NCBI GenBank assembly: GCA_029168955.1
Contig: JAPDOI010000020.1
Span: forward strand, 1,024,501 to 1,088,500
Origin: Aplectana chamaeleonis
Taxonomy: Eukaryota > Nematoda > Chromadorea > Rhabditida > Cosmocercidae
DNA: 64,000 nt
Direction of reading: 5' to 3'
The notes beneath the pieces are model-generated. The model searched no databases. It had not been told where the DNA came from and worked only from the letters and a program-made list of their open reading frames with translations. Shown piece after piece: positions 55,330 through 64,000 of the stretch. Position 1 is the stretch's first letter. Every line of letters starts with the position of its first letter. The position numbers and the translations under genes are program-made.

Positions 55330-56343
55330 GTGGACCAAGGTCGAATTCGTACGTTCGTGTACTACGGGTGGCTGCTGGGCAACGACACGGGCACCGCGGT
55401 CGCCAACATCTGCAGAGCGTGCAAGGAGGATGCAGTGTCCCAACGCACAGTCAGCCGCTGGTTCAATCGTTTCGAGAGCGGCGACACGAGTCTCGAGGAC
55501 AGGGAGCACAGCGGGAGGCCTTCTATGGTGGATGATGACGAAGTCCGTCGCTGTATCAAAGAGAAGCCGGCAGCCACCAGACGTGAACTGGCGACGACGC
55601 TCGGCTGCAGCAAGTCCACCTCCCACAATCGACTCAAATTACTCGGCTACACCAAAGTTTTGGCCCGTTGGATCCCCCACCGTCTGACGGACGCCAACAA
55701 GCAGAGCCGCGTGGCCGTCTGCCAGTCCCTCCTCGTTCGTCCGCATCGCGAGGAAATTCTCGGGGACCTGGTCACTGGGGATGAGAGCTGGGTCCTCTAC
55801 GACAACGTCGCCCGCCGTGCCGTCTGGATCCCGCGCGGAGAAGAGCCGCCGACGACGCCGAAAGCCGACCTGCACCTGCTGAAGATCATGCTCTGCTGCT
55901 GGTGGGACACCAAGGGCATGCTGTACTTCGAGCTGCTCCCGCAAGGCAGGACGGTCACCGCCTCCATCTACACCGATCAGCTTAAAAAACTAGCCGCCGC
56001 CATCCGAGAAAAGCGTCCCCGACGGGTCTCGGTCCACCTGCTGCACGACAACGCGCGCCCCCACGTGGCGAAGGAGACCCAGCAGAAGTTGGCGACGCTC
56101 GGCTGGGAGACGGTTGCCCATCCGCCGTATTCCCCGGAGCTCGCCCCCTCCGACTACCACTTGTTCCGCCCGCTGAAGCACCATTTGGCCGGAAGAAAAT
56201 TCACCAACTACGACAACCTCAAATCCGACATCGCGGACTTCTTCGAGTCGCAGCCCCCGGAGTTCTGGGCGAAGGGCATCGGCGACCTGCCCAATCGATG
56301 GGCCACTGTTATGGATAACTGTGGTGATTATATTGTTGAATAG
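55330..56343 (+). CDS. Mariner transposase (DD34D), frame intact, start codon GTG
   Basis: Encodes a cut-and-paste transposase of normal mariner length (337 residues), acting in the nucleus on its own inverted repeats. Visible are two helix-turn-helix parts in residues 1-110 ('VSQRTVSRWFNRFESGDTSL', 'EDREHSGRPS'), the linker 'ARWIPHRLTD' (113-121, cf. WVPHEL), and catalytic aspartates at 151 ('VTGDESWVLYD'), 240 ('HLLHDNARPHVA') and 275 ('PPYSPELAPSDYHLF'), with 34 residues between the last two. The C-terminus 'LPNRWATVMDNCGDYIVE' is complete and followed by TAG and AATAAA (56356). The first codon aligned with the family's Met is GTG, with TAG seven codons upstream; the next ATG (residue 66, 55525) would lose the first DNA-binding helices. 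So this copy is either start-mutated or uses a non-AUG start. Confidence 0.9.
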   Translation: MDQGRIRTFVYYGWLLGNDTGTAVANICRACKEDAVSQRTVSRWFNRFESGDTSLEDREHSGRPSMVDDDEVRRCIKEKPAATRRELATTLGCSKSTSHNRLKLLGYTKVLARWIPHRLTDANKQSRVAVCQSLLVRPHREEILGDLVTGDESWVLYDNVARRAVWIPRGEEPPTTPKADLHLLKIMLCCWWDTKGMLYFELLPQGRTVTASIYTDQLKKLAAAIREKRPRRVSVHLLHDNARPHVAKETQQKLATLGWETVAHPPYSPELAPSDYHLFRPLKHHLAGRKFTNYDNLKSDIADFFESQPPEFWAKGIGDLPNRWATVMDNCGDYIVE

Positions 56344-56561
56344 ACTTGTTTTTCAATAAAGTTGAAAAAAATTAAAAATGGTGAAATTTTCGGACAAGAT
56401 TTATTGGACAACCTGGTAGTTCATGTTATAGAATAATGTCACTGAAATGCGACGTTTTAATGCGTTTCTCGCCGCTTCTTCGTATTTTTGGTAACACTTG
56501 GAGGCCAACACATTGTTTTATGTAAAAACCGCGGGTACGAAAATCATAGTAAACACTGCCT

Positions 56562-57346
56562 TTGAGGGTATGCGATACACTCAAAATTGAAGTCTGAGAG
56601 TTTTCACTTACTTGGAGAGGATAGGGAAACCTCCAAAAAATCAACTAAATTTGGTGAGCGGATTTTTGAAGGAAGGGATGTGCCACACTCGTTCTCTTTT
56701 TTCGTAACAATGAAGTACCGTTTTTAGTCTCGCAGTGACTTAAGAAAAAAAGAGAAGAGAAATCGATTATGTTGACTGAAACATCTGAACTTCTGTTTTT
56801 GACATTGAGTTCTGAAACTTATCCGATTAGGTGTAGCCTAGGGTTCCCAGTCTGGGCTGAGGGGCGTAGTCTAGGTTTCCATTTCCATCTTCTGTTGTCT
56901 GTATAGTTACTTCAGTGGTTTGCTTCCTCAAGGAAAACAACATTCAAATCTGCCCCGGTCGCGTGCGCCGGCTCGCTAATCGACTCAGGCCGCAGCTGAT
57001 CAGCTTCCACCCCGTCAGTCGCCGGTGAGATTTAAACCGCCCGCGCCAGCCGCGGGTGAGGTTTTAAATGTTTTTTTTTTCTTGAGGAAAGCAAGCCACG
57101 GACCTAACTGAACATATTTTTACGTGATTTTCTGTGTTCTTAGTTTGCCTTCCGATTTTTTTCGTTTCCGGCAATATTCTGTAATTTCCGTCAGTTTGAT
57201 TTTTTGTTTTGAACTTTTTTTTCGCACACTCCTGGTGGATTTTCGTTGTCAGAATATTCCAAGGAATTTAGGAAACTCCCGAATTTTCTTAAAGATTCGT
57301 AGGTCTCAATTTTCCTTGTATAAATGACGCTTTGAAGCAGCTCTAA
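56562..57346. other. Unassigned interval
   Basis: T-rich sequence with a GC-rich block (56960-57060). Repeated 'cttgaggaaaacaa'/'cttgaggaaagcaa' segments flank that block (about 56927 and 57081, the same strand), hinting at an insertion. No gene. Confidence 0.35.
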
Positions 57347-57835
57347 AGGCACAGTACACCCTCAGATATGAATTTTGAGATTTTCGTGTAATTGTGTAGA
57401 AGATCCCTCCTGTATAACACGTGCCAATTACGAGACCTCAACTTCTCCAAATAGACGAGATATAAGCGACCACCACGTTCCGACCCCCTCCAGCCACCAC
57501 CACAGGCCCGGCCCCCTTCCTGTTTTTCGGTCTCAATAGCGGCTAGATGGATGGATGATTTTCAACCGAGTCGTCGTTCTTCACTCCTTTTCCGATCTAT
57601 CTCCTCATCTTGTTTTGCTCTCGTGCCGCGACTGTGAATCTGGAGAAATACAAGCCTGAGACAACTCGTCCACCAATTTTTTGCCATCAAAATACGGACA
57701 TTCTAAAGGAGCCATATCTCCCTTCGTAGGGGGTCTTTGACGATTTCAGAGATACCACTGTGACCAGCGTGTGACCCTCTACAAGACCAGCATGTAAACT
57801 GGAAGATAATTTTGTCTGTGTTCTGTGCCTTTGAA
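57347..57835 (+). mobile_element. Diverged TTAA-superfamily element (AGGCACAG type)
   Basis: Left 'aaaggcacagtacaccctca', right 'gtgttctgtgccttt'. The interior keeps 'gacaactcgtcca' and 'aggagccatatctcc' in the same order as 54326-54799. Confidence 0.6.
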
Positions 57836-58770
57836 TCTATTTTGCCATTTTTAGTAAGGACATGCACGCCCCGAAAAAAACATTTTGAGAGTTCCACTTG
57901 TTTTTGAGAGGTGTAGAGCTCCGATAATGAAAAGATGTCTAGGGTGATCGTATGGTTATGAAACAAAACGGTCCGCAATAATAAAAATTATTATAGAAAT
58001 AGTTGGAGTTTGGCTGAACAAACGGATACGTTTACTTCGTCCTTATTTAAGGCGTAGAATCCGGAAAAAATAGTGACGATGTGGCTAGAAAATTCCTTTT
58101 TTTCACAAATGTCAATTTTGAGGGTGTCCGAATGGTTAATAAACGCTCTGTATCATCCTTCAGTCTAATAGTCTGAGGACTCCATGTTTGGCAGTATGTG
58201 AACTGTGAATAACAACAGAAGCTGAATACGGACTTTGAGGATCCATTATCGAATCCAAATATATTTTTTTTACTATTTTATTCTCTCAAGCAAAAAGGTA
58301 TGAGCAGCATAAATGTGTCATATAAAGTGACACAAAAGCGGTTAAGTTCAGTGTCCAGCGGCTCGTTGGCAAGGGCCGCAAAATAGTTATGATCACCCTC
58401 TCTTAGGTGGTCAGTCCGCGCTCAAAAATATCGGAAATTGTAATGACCTCCCAAAAAACATTGGACACCCCCCCCCCGATCAAAAATCATCCAGAAAAAA
58501 ATTCGCTATTCCGAAGGGCTGTTCGTTACAAAAAATCCAGCAGGATAATGCCAGCGAAAAAAATCAAACAGCTCTACGCCCGTTCAAGTGCGCGCGCTCA
58601 TAGTGGATTCTGGGCAATGGGTTGAAACTTACGATTGAGTGCAGCTCGACGAATGCTAGCGAAAAGCACATTTCATGCGGATATATTTTCTGCTATACAT
58701 TGCAGTTATTTCACGCGTGTTTGATAGACTGATATATGAATTAAAGGTTGTAGTCATTATAGCGACTTTT
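57836..58770. other. Unassigned interval with a C-run
   Basis: C9 tract near 58472. No terminal repeats or gene recognised. Confidence 0.35.
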
Positions 58771-58774
58771 TATA

Positions 58775-59045
58775 CTCTGTTTATCTTAAATTGCACAAAA
58801 CACGGTCCGCCAATAGTCTTCTAATTGGCCCGATAGTACCGTTGTGTACGTCCACGACGCGTTCTCGGCAGACCAGGGCGTGCACCCGGTGTGCAGAGCA
58901 GTCGATTCGTCAATGCCGTCACTCGGCCACCCACCCTGTCACCCGGGTCTGCCGAGAACGCGTCGTGGACGTACACTGCGGTACTAGCGGACCAATTAGA
59001 GGACTATTGGCGGACCGTGTTTTGTGCAATTTAAGATAAACAGAG
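58775..59045. mobile_element. TA-flanked foldback MITE, arms about 105 bp
   Basis: TA at 58773-58774 and 59046-59047. Inverted ends CTCTGTTTATCTTAAATTGC, with near-identical arms through 'cgtccacgacgcgttctcgg', and a loop of about 60 bp. Tc1/mariner-type target. Confidence 0.8.
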
Positions 59046-59420
59046 TATAAATAATTATTGACGTCACTTTAGCAATAATCTATTAAAAGAATCCGTTCCC
59101 ACAGAGGTGTCGGAGCCTTGCGCCCCTCATGAAGCCTTGCAAATTTTTATGTATTATTATATCGTAAGTTTAGGAAGATAGGAGAGAAAGCTGTGGGCAA
59201 ATTTTCCATTTTTTCAGTCCATTCACGTACCTCAATAACTGAACTTTTGGTGGTTCAAAATTCTATTGCTGTAGCGTTGCCACCCGTTGGATAGTGAGGG
59301 CGAAAACCTTGCCATCTGCTAAAGTGGCTTGCCAACGTCCACCACCTCACCTGGTCTGAATTCTTGTACACCAGTCGTGTCGGGAAGTGAAATTATAATG
59401 GTTCACAGGGGATTCAATTC

Positions 59421-60085
59421 GGTTGATGCAGAAGTTTCCGGAAATTTCACGACTTTGAATAAAAAACATTTATTTCAAAGGGTGGGCAACAAAATAATTT
59501 CCATTACATTCGAGTATCCTTCGCCACCGATTGGGCAGATCATGAATTCCCGACGCGTAGAACTCTGGCTGTTTCAAGTCGAAGTATTCTTCTAAGGCCA
59601 TTTTGACTTCGTCATCGTTAGTGAACTGTTTTCCATCCAGGAAGTGCTGCATCGAGCGGAACAGATGGTAGTCGGAAGGGGCAAGATCTGGGCTATATGG
59701 AGGGTGAGGAAGAACTTCCCAGCCCAGGTCCAGCAGTTTCTGTCGGGTTATCCGAGATACGTGTGGCCGAGCATTGTCGTGAAGAAGGCGAACAGAAACT
59801 GCTGGACCTGGGCTGGGAAGTTCTTCCTCACCCTCCATATAGCCCAGATCTTGCCCCTTCCGACTACCATCTGTTCCGCTCGATGCAGCACTTCCTGGAT
59901 GGAAAACAGTTCACTAACGATGACGAAGTCAAAATGGCCTTAGAAGAATACTTCGACTCGAAACACTCAGACTTCCACGCGTCGAGAATTCATGATTTGC
60001 CCAATCGGTGGCGAAGGATCCTTGAATGTGGTGGATATTATTTTGTTGGCTGAGCCTCGTTTTTGGAATAAATGTTTTCTTTTAT
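59421..60085. mobile_element. Palindromic mariner derivative (two opposed 3' halves)
   Basis: The left terminal repeat 'ggttgatgcagaagtttccg' matches the mariner at 46728. The left arm (59470-59796) encodes the transposase C-terminus on the minus strand: 'LLHDNARPHVSRITRQ', 'LPHPPYSPDLAPSDYHLFRS', 'HDLPNRWRRILECNGNYF'. The right arm (59798-60060) encodes the same on the plus strand but starts only at 'KLLDLGWEVLPH'. So the right arm lacks the second catalytic motif, and the first is absent altogether. The right terminal repeat is lost or unrecognisable beyond 60085. Non-coding relic. Confidence 0.85.
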
Positions 60086-60155
60086 TTATTTGAAGTTGAA
60101 ATTTCTCTTTTTAATGTGGGGTCGTACGTCTTATAGAGGTTTTCAAGGCGAAGTA

Positions 60156-60434
60156 CTGTGCTTATCTGGGTCAAGTTCTGGTCCGCAATTGCGTCTCGAC
60201 ACGCTTTGCGGCCGCACGCTCCCGAGTCAGAAGAGCTTCCAGCGCCGCAGCCGCCGATCTGCTGACTCTAGGTGGGTTTTGGAAACTGGAAACTAAGAAA
60301 AATTGGAGAAAGTTGTATAAAAAAGCCACATCGAGTCGGCTTTGGCGCTGAAAACCCGACTGACTCGAGCGCGTGCGGCTGCAAAGCGTGTCGAGACGCA
60401 ATTGCTGACCGGAATTTGGCCCAGATAAGCACAG
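60156..60434. mobile_element. Tc1/mariner-type MITE, family E copy 2
   Basis: TA-flanked (60154-60155 and 60435-60436). Ends CTGTGCTTATCTGGGTCAAG and the inverse of CTGTGCTTATCTGGGCCAAA. Same internal order as 45432-45712. Confidence 0.75.
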
Positions 60435-60669
60435 TACAGCGAATTTCTGCCCACAAGGGGGTATAAAACAGTTGAATGGATTCGGCTTCAATTTTACTCA
60501 GGTTGCGAATAGCAGCAGTTTTGTTTTTAAAATGCCAAAGACCAATTTTTTCAGCAAATTCTACAAAGTTTTTGTTCCCTTTTTCAATAAATTATAAATT
60601 TTTCCCCAAAAATTTTGCGATCTTCTTTCCAATTTTTCGTTTTCCCACAAAAATTTTCACGAATCCCCC

Positions 60670-60843
60670 CCAGGGGTGCGTTTCAAGAACGTTCCCACGA
60701 CGCCGTGGGAAGACAAGCAACCTTCCGATGGACAAATTTGCTTCCGTGGATGCGAATTATAACTGAAAATTGCTCCCACGCCGCCGTGGCTACGTTTCCA
60801 TGAAAGCCTTTTGCCATGGGAATGATCTTGGAACGCACCCCTG
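60670..60843. mobile_element. hAT-like MITE (CAGGGGTGCG ends)
   Basis: 174 bp with inverted ends 'caggggtgcgtttcaagaac' and 'caggggtgcgttccaagatc'. CAGGGGTG is a common hAT terminus. The flanking octamers (AATCCCCC and ATCACCGG) do not form a clear duplication, so class is tentative. Confidence 0.6.
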
Positions 60844-60845
60844 AT

Positions 60846-61649
60846 CACCGGTTGGCAAGTTATCCACACCTGCTGGACCCTGTTTGAGGGACATGAAATT
60901 GATGCATTATTGTATGCGAAGCTCCAGTCCTTTCCAGACGGAAACTTTCTCTGTCTCGTCCGCTTTCATCCCATCACCTCGTGACAAATGCATACCTTAA
61001 CGACATTGTTCGGGGTGATTTATGGTCTCGCCGAGTTTATGTACCGCCAAATGCCTAGGTGAGTGCTTAGCATCGCAATCGCTGTCCAGAAGGGGCCGGA
61101 AAAGTCCTATACATTGTGGTGCAAAATTGTGAATTCACCCTAATTTTTGAATTCAGGGTATCAGGCCTCAAACCTCACGATGCGTGAACACAGGCACCGG
61201 GTTCCCTACATCCGAGAACCCCAACGGGCGGAATTTCAGCAAGTTTACTTCAAGCCGTGAAAAGTTGGTTCGGATCTTTTTTGTAAAAATAAACGCCTTT
61301 CTAGAGCCGTGCGGAATTATGGATCCACCCTAATGTTTTCACATGCACTGACTTTCTCGCTTCAAGATGAGTGTATGGTCCAACATTTCCGTTTTTTTTT
61401 CCTTCAAAATTCGGTCAAAAAATTAAACTTTGCCTTCGATTATAGCGCACCCTACAGTATTCTTAGTGGAAATATGTACGCAACCGCACAACCGCCTTCT
61501 TCTGTTGCCATGGAGTGTACATAGTAATTTCGCACCGCTGTGCGTCCTCGTTGTGAGCCAAACTTAGTGTGAGCTAATGCGGACTTACGCTCGCATCAAG
61601 CGACGCATCAGGTTTCTACCAGCTTCTGTGCCTGCTCAGCTGATAATGT
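60846..61649. other. Unassigned interval
   Basis: Two similar stretches of 'gcaaaattgtgaattcaccctaat' and 'gcggaattatggatccacccta' type (61122 and 61310, trimmed here) suggest a short duplicated segment about 190 bp apart. No gene recognised. Confidence 0.35.
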
Positions 61650-62057
61650 CAATGTTTACCGATTTTTTTCAGTTTTCATCAGTTTTCGAGCTTTGGTTCG
61701 ACTGTTTTTGATCTTTGAATCTGAAACGACTTATTTGAGTGACATTATTCTCTGGTCTGGAGTAGTTGTCTGATTGGTTGAACATGTTCACGGTGGTTGT
61801 CACCGGTAAAAAGATGGGGCTAATCAAAAATGGAACAATATTTGAGTCGTAAAGAATTCCACAGAGCTAGCCCACAAGAGATTTCATTGTCACAACAAAC
61901 AGACCCACTGAGAGTAAGAGAACGCAGTGAGAGCGCAGGATTTTGTGAACATCCGGTACGTTTTTCTCCATTTTTTCGTCATTTCGGTTCCAACCGGGGG
62001 CCAAATAATGGCCTCAGCAACTAATCTCAAAATCGAAGGTTATCGTGACCACTCCCT
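61650..62057 (-). mobile_element. TTAA-superfamily element, partial copy (mariner-free)
   Basis: Reverse-oriented relative of 1829-2331 and 54824-56561, with start 'agtggtcacgataacctt' at about 62050 and the mariner target region near 61758 ('tctggagtagttgtctgatt') uninterrupted. Truncated at about 61650. Confidence 0.65.
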
Positions 62058-63410
62058 TTGAGGCCGGGATAATCCTTCCCGCGACTAGCGGCGCAATATT
62101 TAAAATGAATATCGCTCAAAAATCGATGTGCTTAAAATCCATTGTCGCCTTCGCAAGTGCGGGGAAGTGTGATCTCGACCTAAGGCGGCGCTCAGAGTTT
62201 TCGCGGGGCGACGCACGTGTCAGTGCGACGCGAAGATCGCGTCGCGCAGGTATTAAGTTGTGAACGCTGTGCGAATGCTGTGCGACTACGCGCGATTGCG
62301 TACGTACGCAATTTCTCGTAAGCAAGCAACGCATTATTTCTAGCATTACCAGCAGTTTTTTCGTGTTCTCCTAAGTGCATGTGATTCTAGATAGGCTTGT
62401 TTTAGTCCTTTCATTGTGAGATTTGGTTGTGTGAATGAAAAAACTCTGAGGAAAAGCAGCAACGAGTTTACTATCGCGTCGCGTTGCATTTCAAGGCAAC
62501 GCGATGGACGCCGCGCAAAGGGAAATTACGCGTCATTTCGAATGTATCGCGCCTTTTCACCGTGAACACCCAGCGAGGACGCGAAGTCGCGTGCTCGATA
62601 CGTATGCTGATTATGACATCGCGTCGCGTGTGAACTCTGAACGCCGCCTGAGGCCGGTATCATTCTTCCTGCAACGAGCGACGCGACGCAATATTTAAAA
62701 TGAATATCGCTCAAAAATCGATGTGCTTAAAATCCATTGTCGCCTTCGCAAGTGCGGGGAAGTGTGATCTCGACCTAAGGCGGCGCTCAGAGTTTTCGCG
62801 GGGCGACGCACGTGTCAGTGCGACGCGAAGATCGCGTCGCGCAGGTATTAAGTTGTGAACGCTGTGCGAATGCTGTGCGACTACGCGCGATTGCGTACGT
62901 ACGCAATTTCTCGTAAGCAAGCAACGGCATTTTTTCTAGCATTACCAGCAGTTTTTTCGTGTTCTCCTGAGTTCATGTGATTCTAGATAGGCTTGTTTTA
63001 GTCCTTTCATTCTCAGATTTGGTTGTGTGAATGAAAAAACTATGAGGAAAAGCAGCAACGAGTTTGCTATCGCGTCGCGTTGTATTGAAAGGCAACGCGA
63101 TGGACGCCGCGCGAAGGGAAATCACGCGTCATTTCGAATGTATCGCGCCTTTTCACCGTGAACACCCAGCGACGACGCGACGTTGCGTGATCGATACGTA
63201 GGCTGATTATAACATCGCGTCGCGCCGCGAGTTAAGTCTGAATGCCGTTTAAAGCCGTAATCATTCTTCCCGCGACGAGCGACGCGACGCAATATTCAAA
63301 ATGAATATCGTTCAAGAATCAATGCGCTTAGCATCCATTGTCGCCGTCGATTTTCCGGGGAAGTGTGATCCCGACCTAAGCTATGCCATCGCGTCGCTCC
63401 GCGATGAAAA
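62058..63410 (+). repeat. Tandem array of about 0.6 kb GC-clustered units, 2.3 copies
   Basis: The landmark 'atgaatatcg' occurs at 62105, 62700 and 63301, giving periods of 595 and 601 bp. Units 1 and 2 are nearly identical over most of their length ('cgcaagtgcggggaagtgtg', 'gcgacgcacgtgtcagtgcg'). Unit 3 is cut at about 63410. Units are rich in GCGTCGCG and its complement. Frames within are repeated copies of one another on the minus strand and not genes. Confidence 0.8.
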
Positions 63411-63446
63411 AGTAAACCCTACCATAAAGATATTTCAACAATCACC

Positions 63447-63640
63447 CCATTCACGACCCCACCCAGTTTTGACTAGCTACACGCTAGGGCCGCGAGCAAT
63501 ATTGATTGCGCTACCAATTTTTGAGGAAGCTTGTCCCACTGGTTGGACACGTTTCCTCGAATGGCACGCCACTGATGATCGATTTTCCTTTTCTGTGTCC
63601 ATTGTGTAGCTGCCGATGAAGTATACATGGAAGCGGAATT
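63447..63640 (+). repeat. Diverged piggyBac-like element end
   Basis: Shares 'ccattcacgacc', GCAATATTG(A/C)G, 'cgaatggcacgccact' and a following ATCGATTTTC with the left end of 21795-23138. The TTAA is not preserved. Confidence 0.55.
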
Positions 63641-63687
63641 TCCGCTCGTAAAACTCCTTCTTTCCGAAGAAACGACCGCTTGAAAAC

Positions 63688-63988
63688 TCGTGGTGGTGGC
63701 CATCGTGTATTCCAACCCCTGAAGAGGCGGGAGAAACAGGGGAGGAGCGAGGTTCTCCTAATTGGACGCAACACGGGGCTAGCGAAAGCCCACTCGCTGC
63801 GTCTCTCCCGTTTCTCCCGCCTCTTCAGGGGTGGAATTCACGAAACGCTAACCACGTTTCAACCATGGCTAGCGTAGCCATGGCTATGCACATCGTGTGC
63901 AAATCGATCGGCCTCAAACCATGGCTGAAACGTGGTTAACGTTTCGTGAATTCCAGCCCAGGGGTTGGAACACTCGATGGCCACCACC
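63688..63988. repeat. Nested palindromes
   Basis: Outer arms 'gtggtggccatcgtgtattc' (63688) and the inverse ending at 63988 enclose two side-by-side hairpins: 63719-63831 ('gaagaggcgggagaaac' inverted) and 63828-63960 ('gaattcacgaaacgctaacc' inverted, with CATGGCT repeats). No coding content. Confidence 0.65.
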
Positions 63989-64000
63989 GCAAGTGGGAAT

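Larger units (their letters stand above)
55162..56416 (+). mobile_element. Nearly intact GC-rich mariner element, 1255 bp
   Basis: TA duplications at 55160-55161 and 56417-56418. Inverted ends CCAGGCCGGCCAATAATTCC and CCAGGTTGTCCAATAAATCT, both followed by TGTCCGAA. It contains a heat-shock-like promoter, a TATA box and one uninterrupted transposase frame. The coding part is far more GC-rich than its surroundings. Two uninterrupted copies of its host repeat (1829-2331 and 61650-62057) show the empty site. Confidence 0.9.
54824..56561 (+). mobile_element. TTAA-superfamily element interrupted by the intact mariner
   Basis: Left end 'aggcaatggataatcttcga', right end 'atagtaaacactgcctttga'. About 0.48 kb without the mariner. 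Colinear with 1829-2331 on both sides of the insertion. Confidence 0.7.

Noticed and set aside
55312..56184. Minus-strand open frames over the mariner transposase
   Set aside because: They are antisense to a conserved DD34D transposase and arise from its high G+C content.
62058..63410. CRISPR-like or other regularly spaced array
   Set aside because: The period is about 0.6 kb with whole-unit similarity, not short repeats with unique spacers, and the sequence is eukaryotic.

Overview
The window reads as repeat-rich nuclear DNA of a rhabditid (clade V) nematode, most likely a strongylid or hookworm relative. Three things point there: RTE-clade non-LTR retrotransposons of the kind abundant in hookworms, Tc3-like and mariner elements with TA target duplications, and short introns (57-308 bp) with TTTTCAG/TTTTAG-type acceptors. 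The species assignment is inference; I could not search a database.

Nearly everything recognisable is transposon-derived. From left to right: degenerate inverted-repeat elements (0.4-2.3 kb); a 2 kb element with 3-bp CTG target duplications (3.2-5.2 kb); a broken mariner holding a small palindromic insert (5.9-7.4 kb) and a second mariner fragment (7.4-7.8 kb); a 5'-truncated RTE (8.5-9.8 kb). Then comes a nested stack (9.86-19.37 kb): a palindromic mariner split by a solo LTR, which is itself split by a full-length RTE, plus a second RTE in opposite orientation and a CAG-duplicating element. Next are MITEs, a foldback, a piggyBac-like TTAA element and minisatellite DNA (20-27 kb). One convincing multi-exon host gene lies on the minus strand (28.0-29.3 kb), followed by a Tc3-like element (29.7-31.3 kb), AT-rich degenerate repeats and MITEs (31.6-35.2 kb), a tandem duplication (36.9-37.9 kb), and a dense field of foldback and TTAA-flanked elements (38.6-54.8 kb) with another broken mariner and another Tc3-like element. 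A nearly intact GC-rich mariner sits at 55.2-56.4 kb. A second palindromic mariner derivative, more MITEs, a 0.6-kb-unit tandem array and nested palindromes close the window.

The most notable observation is the mariner at 55,162-56,416. It has terminal repeats, TA duplications, a continuous 338-codon DD34D transposase frame and, upstream, a perfect four-pentamer heat-shock element 20 bp before a TATA box. That suggests heat-inducible transcription of the transposase, although the expected start codon reads GTG. Other notable points are two unrelated palindromic mariners made the same way from 3' halves of the transposase, base-level reconstruction of serial insertions using target duplications and paralogous empty sites, and a large TTAA-flanked foldback superfamily with AGGCA-type ends.

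Host coding content is very low. One gene is well supported by splice sites and frame continuity, one small two-exon gene is possible, and one membrane-protein exon fragment is possible. No tRNA, rRNA or CRISPR was found.
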